This document shows, in pieces, positions 1 through 8,493 of a stretch of 56,259 nucleotides of DNA (position 1 is the stretch's first letter; every line of letters starts with the position of its first letter). The notes under the pieces were generated by a model that saw nothing but the letters and a program-made list of their open reading frames with translations, ran no database searches and was not told the DNA's origin. Source of the stretch: CAZIKB01 sp964539665 (lineage in GTDB: Bacteria > Zhuqueibacterota > Zhuqueibacteria > Oceanimicrobiales > Oceanimicrobiaceae); NCBI GenBank assembly GCA_964539665.1, contig CAZIKB010000028.1, positions 1 to 56,259 of the forward strand. The letters are read 5' to 3'. The translations under genes and the position numbers were made by a program.

Positions 1-509
1 GCGACGTCCTCTATAAAAAAACAAATTATGAGGAGGCCATTAAATCCTTTGAAAAATCGCTTTCATCTGACGACATTTTATTTCAATCAAAGGGGTATTA
101 CAATATTGGTAATTCTCTGTATAAAGCAGGTAAGTTACCTGAAAGTATTTTAATGTACAAAAAAGCTCTTGAGCTCGATCCCGATGACCAGGATGCTAAA
201 TACAATTTGGAATACGTGAGAGCTAAACTTAAAGACGAAGCCCAAAAACAGCCCCAGGATCAACAGCAAAATCAAGATGAGAATTCAGAAAAGGACCAGC
301 AGCAACAGGAACAGCAAAGCGAATCCGAAAATGAGCAGAATCAGGATCAGGATCAACAGCAGGAGCAACAGCAAGCAGAAGAAACTAAAGAAATTTCCAA
401 GGAAGATGCAGAACGGATTCTAAATGCATTGAAAAAGGAAGAAAAAGATTTACTTCAGCAACAAAAAGCCAAAAAACCAGGACGACCGTATCGAGGGAAA
501 GATTGGTAA
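1..509 (+). CDS. BatC-like TPR protein, 5' end outside the window
   Basis: The frame is open from base 3 to the stop at 507-509, so this is the 3' part of a longer gene; the internal ATG at 153 lies inside a TPR and is not a credible start. Two TPR-like units are visible (about bases 9-80 and 99-225, the second with YNIGNSLYKAG and ALELDPDD). A Gln/Asp/Glu-rich low-complexity linker and a Lys-rich tail follow. BatD starts 4 bases after the stop and BatE overlaps BatD, which is the usual batC-batD-batE order of the Bacteroides aerotolerance operon. In that family TPR proteins are thought to act with VWA-domain BatA/BatB at the inner membrane; those would lie to the left. Family call from TPR plus context. 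Confidence 0.75.
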   Translation, partial: DVLYKKTNYEEAIKSFEKSLSSDDILFQSKGYYNIGNSLYKAGKLPESILMYKKALELDPDDQDAKYNLEYVRAKLKDEAQKQPQDQQQNQDENSEKDQQQQEQQSESENEQNQDQDQQQEQQQAEETKEISKEDAERILNALKKEEKDLLQQQKAKKPGRPYRGKDW

Positions 510-513
510 ATTC

Positions 514-2361
514 ATGATGGGAATTAAAAATCAATTTACGTTGTATATCTTTTTGACGGTTATTGTTCTGTTATTCAGGAGCAATTTAGTCTCTGCACAA
601 AATCTTGAAATTAGCGCTCATGTAAATCGTACTCAAATTGGATTAGGACATCAATTTGAATTGATTGTCGAACTTTCTGGTTCAGATGCTAACAATGCCC
701 CACAACCTGATTTGCCAGATATAGAAGAATTTACAAATTTTATCGGGACGAGCAGCTCACAGAATATTCAGCTAATAAATGGTCAGATGACTGTTTCTAA
801 AATTTACACTCATCATTTTATCGCATCTAAACAGGGCAAATTTCAAATCTCTGCAATAAAGCTTGCATTTAAGGGTAAAATATATACTACCGATGCCATT
901 GCCGTTGAGATAGTGAAACAAGCCTCAACTCAAACACAAAATAGGCCACCTCAAAACAAGGCCACACCAGATTCCGAAGATTTATCGGAATTATTATTTC
1001 TTAAAACTCTTGTTAATAAACGCCGCGTTTATCAAAATGAGCCTGTGATAGTGACTTATAAAATTTATACTGCGGTGAATATAACCAGTTACGGCATTTC
1101 ACAATTACCCAATACGGTTGGATTCTGGTCTGAAGATTTTCCCACTCCAAATCGTCCAAAATTATATAATGAAGTAGTAAATGGACGCCAATTCCGTGTA
1201 GCTGAAATCAAAAAGGTTGCTTTGTTCCCTCAGGGGCCGGGCGCAAAAATCCTGGATCCGATGAAGGTTGATTGTGAAGTTCAACTTCCACGGCAACGAA
1301 GAAGACGAGACATATTTGACAGTTTTTTTGATGATCCATTTTTTTCAAATCGCAGTGTCAGACGATCAATCCACACTAACAGTATAACCATAGACATTTT
1401 ACCTTTGCCCGATGAAGGTAAACCAGTAGATTTTTCAGGTGCTGTAGGTAGCTTTTCCATCATGGCATCTGTTGATAAAAATAACGTGAAAACAAACGAA
1501 GCAATTACCTTAAAAATTAAATTATCAGGGATTGGCAATATCAAAATACTGCCAAAACCAAAAGTGGATTTTCCATCAGATTTTGAAGTTTATGATCCCA
1601 AAATCAGCGAGAATATTAAAAGAGCCAACGGTCAAATTTCAGGCAGCAAAACTTTTGAATATGTTTTAATACCGAGATTCCCGGGCAGACAGGTTATCAA
1701 ACCCATTTCCTTTTCCTATTTCGATTTAGCAACATCCAGTTACAAAAGAAAATCCTCCAAAGTTATCGAGATATCCGTGTCCAAAGGGGATGAGCAATTT
1801 CTAAGCTCTCCAATTGGCAGCTCAAAAGAAGATGTCAAATTTATTGGACAGGACATCAGATTTATTCAAATGCGTATGCCGGAATTTCAAAAAATAGGGC
1901 CAGTTTTTTACAAAAAAACCGTTTTCTACTTTGTTATGATTGTGCCTCTGTTAATATTAGTATCGGCGGTGAGTTATCGAAAGCATTTAGATAAATTGAG
2001 CACAAATGTTGCTTACGCACGCAGCCGAAAAGCAAATCAAATGGCATTAAAACGATTGCGGCAAGCAAACAAGCAATTGCATGCAAGTAACCAAAAAGAG
2101 TTTTACAGTGAAGTTTCAAAAGCTTTAATGGGTTTTGTTGGCGATAAAATTAATGTGCCTGCAGCAGGTCTGATAACCGATCAGGTGGATTCAGTACTTC
2201 GGGGTCGTGGAATAAATGATGAGATTGTCGCAAATTTTTTAGAGTGTTTAAATACCTGTGACTACAGGCGTTTTGCACCCGGTGATTCAGATAATGGTGA
2301 AATGAGAGTTTTCTTTGATAAAGCCAGGAAAGTTTTAATTAATTTAGATAAAGAGTTATGA
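514..2361 (+). CDS. batD: BatD-like membrane-anchored protein
   Basis: 615 residues. It has an N-terminal signal segment (about residues 8-28), a long beta-rich exported region of BatD type, one membrane helix near residues 470-488 (FYFVMIVPLLILVSAVSY) and a cytosolic helical tail of about 110 residues. That is the layout of the BatD/oxygen-tolerance family (PF13584), named for aerotolerance in Bacteroides although its biochemical role is unclear. It starts with a double ATG at 514, 4 bases after the BatC-like gene, and its stop overlaps the start of the BatE-like gene. The spacing indicates one operon. A basic patch (QLPRQRRRRD) lies near residue 260. Confidence 0.8.
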   Translation: MMGIKNQFTLYIFLTVIVLLFRSNLVSAQNLEISAHVNRTQIGLGHQFELIVELSGSDANNAPQPDLPDIEEFTNFIGTSSSQNIQLINGQMTVSKIYTHHFIASKQGKFQISAIKLAFKGKIYTTDAIAVEIVKQASTQTQNRPPQNKATPDSEDLSELLFLKTLVNKRRVYQNEPVIVTYKIYTAVNITSYGISQLPNTVGFWSEDFPTPNRPKLYNEVVNGRQFRVAEIKKVALFPQGPGAKILDPMKVDCEVQLPRQRRRRDIFDSFFDDPFFSNRSVRRSIHTNSITIDILPLPDEGKPVDFSGAVGSFSIMASVDKNNVKTNEAITLKIKLSGIGNIKILPKPKVDFPSDFEVYDPKISENIKRANGQISGSKTFEYVLIPRFPGRQVIKPISFSYFDLATSSYKRKSSKVIEISVSKGDEQFLSSPIGSSKEDVKFIGQDIRFIQMRMPEFQKIGPVFYKKTVFYFVMIVPLLILVSAVSYRKHLDKLSTNVAYARSRKANQMALKRLRQANKQLHASNQKEFYSEVSKALMGFVGDKINVPAAGLITDQVDSVLRGRGINDEIVANFLECLNTCDYRRFAPGDSDNGEMRVFFDKARKVLINLDKEL

Positions 2362-3137
2362 TGTTTAATATACGCTCAAAACTGCGTCTAATTTTCTTCA
2401 CTCTTTTATTTCTTTTGCCAATGACTACTTTGCTGGCAAGTGAAATGGAAAAGTTGTTTGTCAAAGGCAATGAATATTATCAAAATGGTGATTATAAAAC
2501 GGCTATTGCTGAATATCGAAATATTAAAGAATTGGGTTATGAAAGCTGGGAAGTATATTACAATTTAGGAAATGCCTATTATAAAGATCAGCAAATTGCA
2601 AAAGCAATTTTGAATTATGAAAGGGCAATAAAATTAGATCCTAAAAATGAAGATGTCAATTTCAATCTTGATTTGGCGAATCTTTCGGTTATAGACCAGA
2701 TTTCGGAATTACCATTATTTTTTATTTTCAAGTGGATTTCAAATATCGCACGTATATTTAGTATGAATATGCTGGGAATAGTTGTATTGTCTATTTATTT
2801 ATTATTGATAACTTTATTGATAATAAGGTTTTTTATCAAATCGAATCGAGTCCAGGGAATAAGCATTGCCACTATTATTATCACAAGCATTGTGTTTTTA
2901 TTTTTTTCCGGTATCTTTTTGATGCGCATCTATACGAATGAAACAAAAGTAGAAGCAATTATTTTAGTGGATAAAGTTGATGTAAAAAGTGCACCCGGTG
3001 ATGCTGGAACTGATGTGTTTACATTGCATACCGGGATTAAAGTTCAGATACAAGACAGCTCAAATGAATGGGTGAAAATTAAGCTTGCAGATGGTAAAGT
3101 AGGTTGGCTGCGAGACGATAATATTGAAAGTATTTAG
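2358..3137 (+). CDS. batE: BatE-like TPR and SH3 membrane protein
   Basis: 259 residues. A signal peptide (FFTLLFLLPMTTLLAS) is followed by TPR repeats (about residues 30-110), two membrane helices (near residues 135-157 and 168-192) and a C-terminal bacterial SH3 domain (about residues 197-259, with VKSAPGDAGTD and GWLRDDNIE). TPR plus SH3 is typical of BatE. The ATG at 2358 overlaps the BatD stop by 4 bases; a second ATG at 2361 is equally possible. Translational coupling to batD is likely. It is the last gene of the Bat operon, since a 110-base gap follows. Confidence 0.78.
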   Translation: MMFNIRSKLRLIFFTLLFLLPMTTLLASEMEKLFVKGNEYYQNGDYKTAIAEYRNIKELGYESWEVYYNLGNAYYKDQQIAKAILNYERAIKLDPKNEDVNFNLDLANLSVIDQISELPLFFIFKWISNIARIFSMNMLGIVVLSIYLLLITLLIIRFFIKSNRVQGISIATIIITSIVFLFFSGIFLMRIYTNETKVEAIILVDKVDVKSAPGDAGTDVFTLHTGIKVQIQDSSNEWVKIKLADGKVGWLRDDNIESI

Positions 3138-3247
3138 CACTGATCCCGAATGCTTTCAGGGTTAGCGTTTGTTCGATGAAAAAAGAAACTAACTTTTTAT
3201 AAAAATGTAAGTTTCATAGAGGTGTCAAATATTCTTAAGGTAACTTT

Positions 3248-3874
3248 GTGCACATTGAACAGCAAAAATATAACTCAGATTTAAAATCAAGTTATGGATT
3301 AAACCTTAGGAAATCAGTTATAGTAACCTTAGCTTGTTTTATTTTATTGATATATTTGTCTCCCAGAATAAGTGTCAAAGTAGAACAATCAGACCTGTCA
3401 AATATTATCATCGATGTTGAAAATATACCAATTACACATCAACTTCGAAGAAAACCCCCGCCTCCCAAGCCACAGCTTCCGGTCCCTTCTGATGACGAAA
3501 GCATCCCTGAAGATGAAACAATTGAAGAGACTACCCTAAAATATACTAACATTTTTGATTATACTCCAGATGGTGTTCCTGGAATTGGTGGAAAAAGCTC
3601 TACTCCTCCTCGCCCCATTGCCTGGGTTTTTCCTGAATATCCAGAAGATGAAAAAAAGAAAGGTGTAAAAGGTGTTGTAAGATTGAGTATTCATATCAAT
3701 GAACAGGGCAAGGTCATAGAGGTTGTTGTCCTTTCAAATACTACTGGTAGTCAAAAATGTGCAAAAGCGGCAATTGATGCTGCGTACGGCAGCCGTTTTT
3801 TTCCAGCAAAAGAAGGCAAAAAAGCTGTTAACTATTGGATAACTCAACCATACCGATTCGATTTAAAGGAATAA
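3248..3874 (+). CDS. TonB-like energy transducer
   Basis: 208 residues, starting with GTG at 3248 about 7 bases after AAGG. It has one N-terminal membrane helix (about residues 24-41), a Pro/Lys segment (RRKPPPPKPQLPVP) followed by an acidic stretch, and a C-terminal TonB domain (about residues 115-208) containing the usual Y-P pair, GVKGVVRLSIHINEQGKV and the closing beta strands. TonB proteins pass inner-membrane proton-motive force to outer-membrane receptors. No ExbB, ExbD or receptor gene is adjacent, so the partner is unknown. The Pro-rich periplasm-spanning region is short. Confidence 0.85.
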   Translation: MHIEQQKYNSDLKSSYGLNLRKSVIVTLACFILLIYLSPRISVKVEQSDLSNIIIDVENIPITHQLRRKPPPPKPQLPVPSDDESIPEDETIEETTLKYTNIFDYTPDGVPGIGGKSSTPPRPIAWVFPEYPEDEKKKGVKGVVRLSIHINEQGKVIEVVVLSNTTGSQKCAKAAIDAAYGSRFFPAKEGKKAVNYWITQPYRFDLKE

Positions 3875-4017
3875 GCCTGGTAACTATGTTTACATCTTCC
3901 GTATATTAATTTATCAGTATAATACATTAAAGGATTAAAAATTATTTCAATGAACTAATTTACAGGCTAATTCGTTTAAGAAATTATAAATCAGTTTTAA
4001 AATCAACTGGAAATCGA

Positions 4018-4033
4018 TGGCATGAGCTTTGCA
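4018..4033 (+). promoter_or_regulatory. Sigma-54 (-24/-12) promoter candidate
   Basis: TGGCATGAGCTTTGCA departs at only one position from the published consensus TGGCACGRNNNTTGCW and has the required GG-N10-GC spacing (GG 4019-4020, GC 4031-4032). The expected transcript start is near 4044, about 56 bases before the ATG of the lipoprotein gene at 4100. A sigma-54 activator is encoded at 22866-23897, but no link between the two is shown. Confidence 0.7.
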
Positions 4034-4099
4034 TCATTATGAACTGAATTTAATTAAGATGATATGATTCTTAATTTGTTAAATCGAGGAGAGCATGAA

Positions 4100-5338
4100 A
4101 TGAAAAAGCTGATTAAAACCAACATTGTATGGACTAGTTTGATTGTAATATCTACTTTTCTATTTGCTGGATGTTATACCCAACTTGCCAAACCTCAGTC
4201 CAAAACTGTAAAAAAGGATTATTATATTGAAGATGAGCAAGAATATGTTGATGATGAGGAATATGAAGAAACGGTTGAGGAAGAATATGAAGACGCTGCT
4301 GAAGAAGAATATGAAGAGGAGTATGTAACGCGTGAATATTATCACGATGTACATTATTATGGTGGTTACTCTTCTGCCTGGTGGAACGATCCTTTTTTTG
4401 ATCCGTTTTATTATGATAACTACTCGCCTTATTCAAGTCACGTCTCCGTACATTTAGGGTACCACGACCCATTTTATTATGATTACTATTATAATCCATG
4501 GTATACCAACTATTCTCGCTATCGCGGTGGTTCCAGGTGGGGATTTGCCTATTGGAACTACCCTTCGTATGATTTTTATTTTGGTTATAATGGATGGGGA
4601 GATGGACGCGGGTACTATAGCAATTACAATTTTAAACCGAACAAAAAAAGAGATTTTTCGCGTCGCGGTACGAGGCGAACCGATGATTTTGGATACGTAT
4701 CCAATCGGGGTGCGGTAAGTAAAAGCGCACCGGGATATTCTGGTAATGGAAATACTGCAAGCGCTAATACGGCAGGTAAATCTACAAATACAGGGCGGCG
4801 TAGAAATAAAGGCTCAAGCTCTTCCGATGGTAAAATAGAAAGAACAGAAAAATCAGGTAATAGTAATATTGGCAAGCGGAGAAGAAGTAAAGCTTCTGAT
4901 ACGTATAAACCGGTTGCCAAACCCATCTCAAAAAAAGTTAAAAAGGGCGATAAAAGCATAAAAAGAAAAAGGTCAAGTGCTCGTAGAAATGTAAAAAAAC
5001 GTAGTGATCAATCTAATAAACCGGTTTCAAAACCTGTTTCAAAGTCAGTTTCAAAAAATAAACAAAAATCGAAGAGCAATGCGAAAAGATCCAACAAATC
5101 AGTAAATAAAAGACCTGCATCAAAGGGCAGTTCTTCAGGTAAAAGTAAATCTAAAGTAACCAGAAGGAAAGCTCCGAGTAGAAGTGCACAGAGTAGCGGT
5201 TCAAAAGGAAGCTCGGTTCGCTCTAGTAGCAGCAGGAGCAGCGGTTCAAGTGTGCGTAGTAGCGGCTCAAGGGGGAGCAGTTCGAAAAGCAGTTCTTCTT
5301 CAAAAAGTTCTTCTTCGGGTAGCAGAAGAAAGCGATAA
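4100..5338 (+). CDS. Charge-segregated Tyr-rich lipoprotein, function unknown
   Basis: The ATG at 4100, about 8 bases after GAGGAG, is preferred over an in-frame ATG at 4064 because it begins directly with a lipoprotein signal whose lipobox is LFAG-Cys (Cys25). Three compositional blocks follow: an acidic Glu/Asp/Tyr segment (about residues 35-80), a Tyr/Gly/Trp/Asp-rich segment rich in YY and FY pairs (80-185), and a very basic Ser/Lys/Arg tail to the C-terminus with repeated KPVSK and SSS units. I recognise no catalytic domain. Similar low-complexity Tyr-rich lipoproteins occur in Bacteroidota-like genomes. The tail could bind an anionic polymer or nucleic acid, which is inference. A strong sigma-54 promoter candidate precedes it. 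Confidence 0.75.
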   Translation: MKKLIKTNIVWTSLIVISTFLFAGCYTQLAKPQSKTVKKDYYIEDEQEYVDDEEYEETVEEEYEDAAEEEYEEEYVTREYYHDVHYYGGYSSAWWNDPFFDPFYYDNYSPYSSHVSVHLGYHDPFYYDYYYNPWYTNYSRYRGGSRWGFAYWNYPSYDFYFGYNGWGDGRGYYSNYNFKPNKKRDFSRRGTRRTDDFGYVSNRGAVSKSAPGYSGNGNTASANTAGKSTNTGRRRNKGSSSSDGKIERTEKSGNSNIGKRRRSKASDTYKPVAKPISKKVKKGDKSIKRKRSSARRNVKKRSDQSNKPVSKPVSKSVSKNKQKSKSNAKRSNKSVNKRPASKGSSSGKSKSKVTRRKAPSRSAQSSGSKGSSVRSSSSRSSGSSVRSSGSRGSSSKSSSSSKSSSSGSRRKR

Positions 5339-5377
5339 TCGAGGTTAATAATTGGTATTAATACGGAGAGGATTAAA

Positions 5378-6766
5378 ATGTTTTTGAATAAAATAATGAA
5401 CAGGATAATCGTGACAATTGTTTTTTTATTAACAATGACCCAGATTGGTAAAGCGCAAGAAGACATCTTTGCTCTGGGATTGCAGCTTGGGATTGGTGCA
5501 AGAGCTTTAGCAATGGGAGGCGCCTATACCGCGGTTGGTGGTGATTATTCAGCTTCGTATTGGAATCCTGCTGCCCTGGCAGCCATTAAAAGAATAGAGG
5601 TTTATGGTTCATTAAACCATTTTGCCAGTGAGAATAATACTTCATTGCTTGACAATGCTCAAGTATTTAGCAGAACTAGTATGAAGGATGAGGCAGATTT
5701 TACTAAATTAAATGATTTTGGTATGGCTTATGTTGTGCCAACTATCCAGGGTAGTCTGGTTCTCTCATTTGGATTTAACCGGGTCAAATCGTATGATTCT
5801 CATTTTGATTTTGGAGCATTTAATTATACCAGTGATGATTCGGTCAGTCAAGCTTGGAATGAAATCGAGAATGGCAGTTTAAATACGTGGGTACTTGCAG
5901 GAGCCATCGACGTTTCACCTAAGATATCACTTGGAATGGGACTTAATTTCTGGACAGGTGGTTCTGAATTTCAGAGTACTTTTAGAGAGGATGATGTTGA
6001 TAATATTTATACTGATTTTGACAATTTCACAAGGGAAGATAACCTGGATAATGAAATTAGCGGATTTAATGTTAAGCTGGGTGCACTTTATCGCATAAAC
6101 CAAATGCTTAAATTTGGCGCAACGATTACGACTCCAGTCACCTACAAAGTTAAAGAAGACTGGTCCTTGTTAGAAGAAATAACCGACGATGATGGATATC
6201 TTGTGGACGAATATTCTGATGAAGGTGCTTTTGAATATAAAATCCGTTCTCCCTGGACATTTTCAACCGGAGCCTCAGTTAGTCTTCTTAATTTCGTTTT
6301 TGCAGGAGATTTAGAATTCATTGATTGGTCTCAGATTGAATATAAGAGTGAACCGCCGGTCGAAGGTATAAGTGAGAATCAGGCTAATCGGGAGATTCGG
6401 GAGAATTACCAGTCAAATGCTAAGAAAGTTTTGGGTTTTAGCTTTCCAGTAAACAATCCTCGCATAAGATTAGGCGCAGAATTTACTTTACCTTTAACTG
6501 GTTTAAGTTTTAGAGCAGGTTATTTCAGAGATCCATCCATTTATAAGAATGCAAGTCTCGATGAAGATAAGCAATTTTATTCAGCAGGCTTAGGCTTTCT
6601 ATTGGATAAGCAAATTAAATTGGATATTGCCTATGTTCATGGTTTCTGGAAGCGTTTTAATTCAGGTTTAGATATTTATGACTCAGACAGGTTAACTGAC
6701 GTTGGAGATTATGTTGAGGAAATCAAAGTGAATAAACTACTTGTTTCCCTGGCTTTTCGGTTATAA
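5378..6766 (+). CDS. FadL/PorV-type outer-membrane beta-barrel protein
   Basis: 462 residues, with GGAGAGG about 6 bases before the ATG. A Sec signal (to about residue 26, ending at KAQ) is followed by the conserved opening LGIGARALAMGGAYTAVGGD and SYWNPAAL, typical of the OmpP1/FadL/TodX group that includes PorV and PorQ of FCB bacteria. The rest alternates as barrel strands, and the C-terminus ends in a strand (KLLVSLAFRL). Such proteins transport hydrophobic compounds or assist surface protein attachment; which applies here cannot be told. It is followed by a terminator at 6850-6884, so it may be co-transcribed with the lipoprotein gene 39 bases upstream. Confidence 0.8.
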   Translation: MFLNKIMNRIIVTIVFLLTMTQIGKAQEDIFALGLQLGIGARALAMGGAYTAVGGDYSASYWNPAALAAIKRIEVYGSLNHFASENNTSLLDNAQVFSRTSMKDEADFTKLNDFGMAYVVPTIQGSLVLSFGFNRVKSYDSHFDFGAFNYTSDDSVSQAWNEIENGSLNTWVLAGAIDVSPKISLGMGLNFWTGGSEFQSTFREDDVDNIYTDFDNFTREDNLDNEISGFNVKLGALYRINQMLKFGATITTPVTYKVKEDWSLLEEITDDDGYLVDEYSDEGAFEYKIRSPWTFSTGASVSLLNFVFAGDLEFIDWSQIEYKSEPPVEGISENQANREIRENYQSNAKKVLGFSFPVNNPRIRLGAEFTLPLTGLSFRAGYFRDPSIYKNASLDEDKQFYSAGLGFLLDKQIKLDIAYVHGFWKRFNSGLDIYDSDRLTDVGDYVEEIKVNKLLVSLAFRL

Positions 6767-6849
6767 GAAATAAATGCATTAAAACAGAATAATTATGTGA
6801 ATTAATTAGTTTTCGTTTTCCTCCGTTCCAGACCAGTGTGATAAGACGG

Positions 6850-6884
6850 TATATGGGGACTTTCATGGTCCCCGTATACTTTTT
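6850..6884 (+). terminator. Rho-independent terminator after the FadL/PorV-type gene
   Basis: An 11-bp stem (TATATGGGGAC with GTCCCCGTATA, one G-T wobble) closes a 7-base loop and is followed by CTTTTTC. It ends the transcript of the genes at 4100-6766. Confidence 0.8.
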
Positions 6885-6986
6885 CAAATGGTGTGTATTT
6901 TGGTCGCATTTATTTTACATCTTAGAAATCACCCATAGATTATTTTGGCTATTAAAACTTAATAATACAAATAAATAGGTGTTGAC

Positions 6987-8144
6987 ATGTTAAAAAAAAT
7001 GTTAATCTTAAGCTGTGGGCTATTATTGCTGGCTTCAGGGTGCGCTTCAACTGTTCCGACAAAAAGAAGCGAATCAGTTAATATTTTGCTTAAGAATGGA
7101 GATAAGATTAAAGCGGATGTGCTGGATATCTACCGGGACAAAATTGTTTTTAAAACAAATGATTGGAAAAAGGCTTACGAATATGGGGAAGTGATAAATG
7201 TAGAACGGATCAAAGGAATAAAAATTGCTGATGGTACTGTGTTTTCAGTCAGGGAATTCGATGCATATCGAAAAGATGGTAAAATTTCATCCGCGAAAAA
7301 AGTACCTGACAAAAATAAAACCTTGGCAGACAGCAAAGAACCCGGGGCTGTGAAAGATCAAAATTTTCATTACCAGGAACTCAAGAAGAAACCTATTTCT
7401 GAAATGACCGATAATGAGTTTAGATTTTTTATGATGATGAAGGATCGAGAATTAATCGCCCAAAGAGAAGCTGCTGCATCAGAAAAGGAGATGAAACATG
7501 CTGAATCATCTGTCGATGATTCAAGCGGTAAATTACATGAAAATATTACAATCGGTAGGGTAGAATCTCTGCCAGAAACAAAAGTAGAATCTATACCTGA
7601 ACTCCCCGCTTTTTTACTACCAAAAGTAACTGGATTGAAATTACCACAAGACATTCCACCTCAAATTGATTTATCTAATAATGTTCAATTAGACCAGGTA
7701 GTTAATTCACTGATAGAAGCGGAACTTGCACCTTCATATTTGAACTATCTAAGTCAAAAGAGCAGTCTCGGCGAACCCTTAACACCTGCTGAGTTAACAC
7801 TTCTAAAAGTGATTGAAAAAAATCCTGAATGGTTGGAGCAAGTTGAAGAAATTAAATACATTGACCGTACCGCACAAAAAATATTATCAAGAGCCTATTT
7901 ATATAGCCCGGACGATCTTGCTGCAAAATTAGATTTAACATTCGATCAGGATTTAGACATAGACTATTTGGGATTAATGGAGCAATTACACCGCCAGATT
8001 GGAGAAGATGTCAAAATGGGTGATTTCAGGATCCTGGTTGATGTTCTGGGCGAAAACGGTGGACAGGCGATTAAAGAAATTCTTGAAAATTACCCAATGT
8101 GGCAATTTATTTTAAACAGGAATAACAGGGTAGCAACGAAATAA
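6987..8144 (+). CDS. Lipoprotein with N-terminal Sm-like barrel, unknown function
   Basis: 385 residues. The lipoprotein signal ends at LASG-Cys (Cys19). Residues about 30-80 (LLKNGDKIKADVLDIYRDKI, then KTNDW) have the pattern of a small five-stranded beta barrel like those that open many FCB envelope proteins. A Lys/Glu-rich helical linker follows, then a helical C-terminal half with no motif I recognise. AGGTG lies just before the ATG. It stands between two terminators (6850-6884 and 8166-8204), so it is probably its own transcription unit. Confidence 0.7.
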   Translation: MLKKMLILSCGLLLLASGCASTVPTKRSESVNILLKNGDKIKADVLDIYRDKIVFKTNDWKKAYEYGEVINVERIKGIKIADGTVFSVREFDAYRKDGKISSAKKVPDKNKTLADSKEPGAVKDQNFHYQELKKKPISEMTDNEFRFFMMMKDRELIAQREAAASEKEMKHAESSVDDSSGKLHENITIGRVESLPETKVESIPELPAFLLPKVTGLKLPQDIPPQIDLSNNVQLDQVVNSLIEAELAPSYLNYLSQKSSLGEPLTPAELTLLKVIEKNPEWLEQVEEIKYIDRTAQKILSRAYLYSPDDLAAKLDLTFDQDLDIDYLGLMEQLHRQIGEDVKMGDFRILVDVLGENGGQAIKEILENYPMWQFILNRNNRVATK

Positions 8145-8165
8145 ATTCCTTCCTTATTGACAACT

Positions 8166-8204
8166 AAAAGGTAGATGAATTGAATACGCATCTACCTTTT
8201 TCGT
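8166..8204 (+). terminator. Rho-independent terminator after the lipoprotein gene
   Basis: A 12-bp perfect stem (AAAAGGTAGATG with CATCTACCTTTT) closes an 11-base loop and runs into T residues. The rest of the 349-base gap 8145-8493 is AT-rich, and I see no gene or clear promoter in it. Confidence 0.82.
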
Positions 8205-8493
8205 TTATTTAACCATATTTTATACAAAAAATTTTCAACTTTGTAAAAATTAATTTGCATAACAAGCATAATTTGTATAATTTGTAAATATGCGTGTAAT
8301 ATACCAGATGTAATTATAAAAAATTAGCTAAAGAATTTCAAGAAGATTACGAACATGATTTTGGCGACTCCATATTTTAAATTCCGCGTATCATAATGCA
8401 TTTTATGGGGAAAGCCGGTAATTCAATAAATAAGTAACCCTTTGGGGTACAGGTACATAAAAATTTTAAACAAATTGGAGGTATGAAAGTAAA

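Noticed and set aside
153..509. Complete 118-residue gene starting at ATG 153
   Set aside because: The frame is open to the left edge and the ATG lies within a TPR repeat, so this is the 3' part of a longer gene.
3138..3180. Terminator after the BatE-like gene
   Set aside because: The stem CTGATCC/GGTTAG-type pairing has two wobbles and no T run.
4152..5466. Long minus-strand ORFs opposite the charge-segregated lipoprotein
   Set aside because: They arise from low-complexity codons on the plus strand, and have no ribosome-binding sites or recognisable motifs.
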